Below, piece after piece: positions 14,308-17,127 of a DNA stretch of 17,127 bases (position 1 is the first letter of the stretch; every line of letters starts with the position of its first letter). Source of the DNA: DASTQL01 sp035462375 (GTDB lineage Bacteria; Actinomycetota; Actinomycetes; Jiangellales; Jiangellaceae). The position numbers and the translations under genes were made by a program. The DNA lies in assembly GCA_035462375.1 (NCBI GenBank), contig DATHUJ010000059.1, positions 1 to 17,127 on the forward strand. The letters are read 5' to 3'. The notes under the pieces were generated by a model that saw nothing but the letters and a program-made list of their open reading frames with translations, searched no databases and was not told the origin of the DNA.

Positions 14308-15021
14308 GTGCCCGTCGAGCCGCCGCCCACCCGCTGGGCCTTGCCCGACCCGGCGCTCGGGGCCGAGCAGGACGATCTCCTGGGGGTGGGCGCCGACCTG
14401 GAGCCGGGCACGCTGCTCGCGGCCTACCGCTCGGGGCTGTTCCCGATGCCTGCCGGCCGCCGGGCGCTCGGCTGGTGGTCGCCGGACCCGCGGGGGATCC
14501 TGCCGCTGGACGGTCTGCGCGTGACGCGGTCGCTGCGCAGGTCGGTGCAGCGCTTCGAGGTCCGGGTCGACACCGCCTTCGACCGAGTCGTCACCGGCTG
14601 CGCCGACCCCCGCCGTCACGGCGGCTGGATCACCGGTGACATCGCCGCGGCGTACGGGCGGTTGCATCGGCTCGGCTGGGCGCACTCGGTCGAGGCCTGG
14701 ACCCCCGACGGCCGGCTCGCGGGGGGCCTCTACGGGGTGGCTGTGGGCGGGCTGTTCGCGGGCGAGTCGATGTTCCACATGCGCGAGCCGTGGGCGCGGG
14801 ACGCGTCCAAGGTCGCGCTGGTCCGCCTCGTCGACCTGCTCCGTGTGCCCGGGGACGCCGGCGCTCGGCTGCTGGACGTGCAGTGGCGGACCGAGCACCT
14901 GGCCCGGCTGGGTGTGGTCGCGCTCCCCCGGCAGGAGTACCTGCGCCGGCTGCGGTTTGCGCTGGCCCTGCCGTTGCCCCCGGTCTTCGCCGCGCCGCCT
15001 GGTCGACCGGGCGGGGGCTGA
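14308..15021 (+). CDS. aat: Leucyl/phenylalanyl-tRNA--protein transferase
   Basis: A 237-aa enzyme that transfers Leu or Phe from aminoacyl-tRNA to the N terminus of proteins bearing Arg or Lys, marking them for ClpS/ClpAP-type degradation (N-degron pathway). Diagnostic blocks are present in order: LLGVGADLEPGTLLAAYRSG, GWWSPDPRG (55-63), FDRVVTGCAD, GGWITGDIAAAYGRLHRLGWAHSVE, GGLYGVAVGGLFAGESMF (GESMF 152-156), ASKVALVRLVDLL and LDVQWRTEHLARLG (189-202). Length is normal for the family. The start is set by a -10 hexamer 6 nt upstream and by the family N terminus; there is no ribosome binding site. It is transcribed toward the Fpg/Nei gene 78 bp downstream, which has its own possible promoter. 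It is cytosolic. Confidence 0.95.
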   Translation: MPVEPPPTRWALPDPALGAEQDDLLGVGADLEPGTLLAAYRSGLFPMPAGRRALGWWSPDPRGILPLDGLRVTRSLRRSVQRFEVRVDTAFDRVVTGCADPRRHGGWITGDIAAAYGRLHRLGWAHSVEAWTPDGRLAGGLYGVAVGGLFAGESMFHMREPWARDASKVALVRLVDLLRVPGDAGARLLDVQWRTEHLARLGVVALPRQEYLRRLRFALALPLPPVFAAPPGRPGGG

Positions 15022-15099
15022 GCCGGCAGCTCCGGCTCCGCTCGGTGCCGTCGTCCTTCCGCCCGGCTATAGGGGGACGTCGTGCGGCAGGATGTGGCC

Positions 15100-15963
15100 G
15101 TGCCGGAGCTGCCCGAGGTGGAGGCGCTCGTGGGCTTCCTCCGCGAGCGTGCGGTCGGCCGGGTCGTGGCCCGCGTGGACGTGGCCTCGATCCCGGTCCT
15201 CAAGACGTACGACCCGCCGGTGACGGCGCTGGCCGGGCTGGCCGTCACGGGCGCCGAGCGGCACGGGAAGTTCGTCGACCTTGACTGCGACGGCCTCCAC
15301 CTCGTCGTCCACCTGGCGCGCGCCGGCTGGCTGCGGTGGAGGGACTCCCTGCCGCCCGCTCCGCTGCGGCCGGGCAAGGGGCCGATCGCGCTGCGCGTGC
15401 ACCTCGACGACGGTTCGGGCTTCGACCTGACCGAGGCGGGGACCCGCAAGGGCCTCGCCGTCCACGTGGTGCGCGACGTGTCGGAGGTGCCGGGGATCGC
15501 CCGGCTCGGCGTCGACCCGCTGGCGGCGGAGTTCACGACCGCGCGGCTGCGCGAGGTCCTCGACGCCGCCGGACGCTCGCAGGTCAAGGGTGTGCTACGC
15601 GACCAGTCGGTCATCGCGGGGATCGGCAACGCCTACTCCGACGAGGCGCTGCACGCGGCACGGCTGTCGCCCTTCCATCCCGCGTCGACGCTCACGGACG
15701 ACGAGGTGGCGACGCTGTTCTCGGCCATCCAGGAGGTCCTGCGCGACGCGGTCGAGCGTTCCCGGGGCCTGCCCGCCGGCGACCTCAAGGACTCCAAGCG
15801 TGCCGGCATGCGGGTGCACGGGCGGGCCGGTCAGCCGTGCCCGGTCTGCGCTGACACGGTGCGGGAGGTCTCGTTCGCCGACCGGAGCCTGCAGTACTGC
15901 CCGACCTGCCAGACCGGCGGCAAGCCGCTGGCCGACCGGCGGCTCTCGCGCCTGCTCAAGTAA
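15100..15963 (+). CDS. Fpg/Nei family DNA glycosylase (AP lyase)
   Basis: A 287-aa base-excision repair enzyme. It removes oxidised bases and nicks the abasic site by beta/delta elimination, using the N-terminal proline. The sequence opens (V)PELPEVEAL, so P2 and E3 are the catalytic pair; this fixes the start at GTG 15100, since the earlier in-frame GTG at 15082 would bury the proline. Also seen are HGKF with K57, the helix-two-turn-helix loop GIGNAYSDEALHAARLSP (174-191), and a zinc finger C247xxC250 ... C267xxC270. The segment LTEAGTRKGLAVHVV replaces the DPRRFG type of classical MutM, pointing to an actinobacterial Nei/Fpg subgroup rather than MutM itself. AGGA (about 15089-15092) serves as a ribosome binding site; TATAGG (15068-15073) is a possible -10. 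Confidence 0.92.
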   Translation: MPELPEVEALVGFLRERAVGRVVARVDVASIPVLKTYDPPVTALAGLAVTGAERHGKFVDLDCDGLHLVVHLARAGWLRWRDSLPPAPLRPGKGPIALRVHLDDGSGFDLTEAGTRKGLAVHVVRDVSEVPGIARLGVDPLAAEFTTARLREVLDAAGRSQVKGVLRDQSVIAGIGNAYSDEALHAARLSPFHPASTLTDDEVATLFSAIQEVLRDAVERSRGLPAGDLKDSKRAGMRVHGRAGQPCPVCADTVREVSFADRSLQYCPTCQTGGKPLADRRLSRLLK

Positions 15964-16002
15964 CGCGGCCGGCGTCATGGGGTGCAGGCCTGCGGCGGAC
16001 CA

Positions 16003-16461
16003 TCAGCCCTCCACGCCGCCGCCCTCGACGAGCACCGGCTGCCACCGGTCCCACCGGTCGATCTCGCACCCGTTGACCCGCGACAGGGACACGACCACGC
16101 GCTCGCCCTCCCACAGCCCCTCGACCCGGGCGGTCTCCGGACCCCCGTAGATCTCGGTGCAGATCACGTCGGCGGCCAGCGGCTCGAACACGTCCAGGTT
16201 GGCCTCGATCGCCGCGCAGGCCGCCTGGGGGTCCGGGTGCGTGCCACCGGGCGGGCCGCACTCCAGCGACCACTGGACCGGGTCCCCGTCCCCGCGGTCG
16301 ACGGTCACCATGACCCCCGACCGGGGCCCCGCGTCGCCCGTCCCGGCCACCACGTCATCGCTCCCGTCGTCGTCGCTGCATCCCGCGAGAGCCAGTGTGC
16401 CCCCGAGCGCCAGGGAGGCGAGCGCCAGGGAGGCGAGCGCCAGGCTGTGGCCGTTCCTCAT
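16003..16461 (-). CDS. Lipoprotein of the Streptomyces subtilisin inhibitor (SSI, I16) family
   Basis: A 152-aa lipoprotein. The signal peptide has a long alanine/leucine core and the lipobox LALAGC with the lipidated C28, followed by an acidic linker (SDDDGSDD). The rest matches SSI: WSLECGPPGGTHPDPQAAC (C68, C82), DVICTEIYGGP (C101), LWEGERV and VNGCEIDRWD (C132), which gives the two SSI disulfides. By alignment to the reactive loop Cys-Pro-Met-Val-Tyr of SSI, P1 is E103 and P1' I104. SSI proteins block subtilisin- and trypsin-like serine proteases; an acidic P1 would suit glutamyl-type proteases or mean that inhibition is lost. The ATG 16461 has GGAGGA about 3 nt upstream. The gene diverges from rfbB and is convergent with the Fpg/Nei gene. 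Confidence 0.82.
   Translation of the reverse strand: MRNGHSLALASLALASLALGGTLALAGCSDDDGSDDVVAGTGDAGPRSGVMVTVDRGDGDPVQWSLECGPPGGTHPDPQAACAAIEANLDVFEPLAADVICTEIYGGPETARVEGLWEGERVVVSLSRVNGCEIDRWDRWQPVLVEGGGVEG
16405..16444. repeat. 15-bp tandem repeat inside the lipoprotein signal peptide
   Basis: GAGCGCCAGGGAGGC occurs twice exactly (16405-16419, 16420-16434), followed by 10 matching bases of a third copy (16435-16444). On the coding strand it encodes the LALAS repeats of the hydrophobic core. The unit is a multiple of three, so copy-number change would alter the core in 5-residue steps without frameshift. Confidence 0.85.
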
Positions 16462-16609
16462 GTGTCCTCCGACGCCGCGATCCCACTGCCGGTTCCGTCG
16501 TCCGCGCCGAGCTGTGCCGTCGATGCCCACGGCACGGCCTCGCTCCTCGGGTTGTCACGGACGCCGGCTGGCGACAAGGTGGGGCTCGTCGGTCCCGAGG
16601 AGGCCTCCG

Positions 16610-16660
16610 ATGCCAGCCAACCATCCCGTGTCGCCGGACCTGGTCCTCCTCTCGCTGTGA
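16610..16660 (+). CDS. 16-codon leader ORF overlapping the rfbB start
   Basis: ATG 16610 has GAGGAGG (16597-16603) 6 nt upstream, the only good ribosome binding site in the 195-bp gap. It encodes MPANHPVSPDLVLLSL and stops at TGA 16658-16660, which overlaps the rfbB GTG (16657-16659) as GTGA. The rfbB start itself has no ribosome binding site, so ribosomes ending the leader probably reinitiate on rfbB. No run of one regulatory amino acid or terminator hairpin is visible, so translational coupling is more likely than classical attenuation. Confidence 0.5.
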   Translation: MPANHPVSPDLVLLSL

Positions 16661-17127
16661 AGATCGTCGTCACCGGCGGAGCCGGCTTCATCGGCTCGCA
16701 CTACGTGCGGACGCTCCTCGGCGGTGGCTTCCCGTCTTGCGACCAGGCGGACGTCGTCGTCCTGGACAAGCTCACGTACGCGGGGAACCTGGCCAATCTC
16801 GCACCGGTCGCCGACGATCCCCGGCTCACCGTGGTCAAGGGAGACATCCTTGAGGTCTCGCTGGTGGACGAGGTGGTCGCCCACGCCGACCTGCTCGTGC
16901 ACTTCGCGGCGGAGTCGCACGTCGACCGGTCGATCCTCGGGGCGGCGGACTTCGTGCTCACCAACGTGGCCGGCACCCAGGTGCTTCTGGATGCGGCCGT
17001 CCGGCGTCGCGTGGAGCGGACGGTGCACGTGTCGACCGACGAGGTCTACGGCTCCATCGAGCACGGGCGCTCGACCGAGAGCGACCCCCTCGCCCCGCGC
17101 TCCCCGTACAGCGCGTCCAAGGCGGGC
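16657..17127 (+). CDS. rfbB: dTDP-glucose 4,6-dehydratase, 5' part (runs off the window)
   Basis: The first 157 codons of a short-chain dehydrogenase/reductase-type nucleotide-sugar enzyme; the frame is open to the window end (about 330 aa expected). It would turn dTDP-glucose into dTDP-4-keto-6-deoxyglucose, the first committed step toward dTDP-rhamnose and other deoxysugars. Seen are the NAD-binding GGAGFIGS (7-14), DKLTYAGNLANL (37-48), HFAAESHVDRS (82-92), the catalytic T127-D128-E129 in VSTDEVYGS, and Y151xxxK155 in PYSASK. DKLTYAGN and SHVDRS are typical of RfbB/RmlB rather than GalE. The GTG start at 16657 matches the family N terminus and overlaps the stop of a 16-codon leader ORF. 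Downstream genes of a sugar or polysaccharide cluster are probably just outside the window. Confidence 0.92.
   Translation, partial: MKIVVTGGAGFIGSHYVRTLLGGGFPSCDQADVVVLDKLTYAGNLANLAPVADDPRLTVVKGDILEVSLVDEVVAHADLLVHFAAESHVDRSILGAADFVLTNVAGTQVLLDAAVRRRVERTVHVSTDEVYGSIEHGRSTESDPLAPRSPYSASKAG

Noticed and set aside
14050..14898. Upstream extension of the EcsC frame
   Set aside because: It overlaps aat in antisense and has no family similarity; ATG 14049 has its own -10-like element.
15082..15099. Earlier GTG start for the DNA glycosylase
   Set aside because: It would place six residues before the catalytic N-terminal proline, which must be residue 2.

Overview
The window is very GC-rich, has strong third-position G/C bias and many GTG starts, and carries typical actinobacterial genes: an SSI-type inhibitor, the EcsC/PhzF pair, a 53-aa membrane stub next to an alpha/beta hydrolase, and short or absent 5' leaders. 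It is almost certainly a chromosomal segment of a high-GC actinobacterium. A Geodermatophilaceae-like host is only a low-confidence impression. No rRNA, tRNA, CRISPR array or intact mobile element is visible.

Left part (1-1,900) is a worn region. A small Rieske ferredoxin-like gene is followed by a frameshifted tyrosine-recombinase remnant, a DinB/DUF664 gene on the minus strand, and a frameshifted, truncated isocitrate lyase/PEP mutase-family remnant. Next come an intact membrane-anchored multicopper oxidase (1,907-3,490) and, convergent to it, a 1,038-aa KAP-family P-loop NTPase (3,526-6,642, minus) with a beta-propeller-like N-terminal region and two membrane helices inside its NTPase module. 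The NTPase is the most unusual large gene here and a candidate membrane-associated defence or signalling ATPase.

Middle (6,700-12,500): a half-ferritin-like 80-aa helical protein, a VOC/glyoxalase protein, and a minus-strand pair made of a NOX/ferric-reductase-like flavocytochrome and a 29-aa membrane peptide with a near-perfect ribosome binding site. A divergent BtuF-like cobalamin-binding protein without a signal peptide ends in a strong hairpin. After it lies a ~177-bp element with long terminal inverted repeats and nested stems. Then come a permuted-papain (YiiX/NlpC-P60-like) protein and a divergent pair (53-aa membrane protein plus membrane-anchored alpha/beta hydrolase, overlapping by 8 nt), and a small membrane protein of unknown function.

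Right part (12,500-17,127): a coupled minus-strand EcsC-PhzF pair; a divergent leucyl/phenylalanyl-tRNA-protein transferase; an Fpg/Nei-type DNA glycosylase; a lipoprotein of the Streptomyces subtilisin inhibitor family with Glu at the expected P1 position; and the 5' part of a dTDP-glucose 4,6-dehydratase (rfbB), preceded by a 16-codon leader ORF that overlaps its start. The last gene suggests that a deoxysugar or surface-polysaccharide cluster continues beyond the window.

Most genes are unrelated housekeeping or accessory functions in short transcription units. A recurring pattern is a TANNNT -10-like hexamer 6-8 bp before the start codon (five loci), consistent with leaderless mRNAs.
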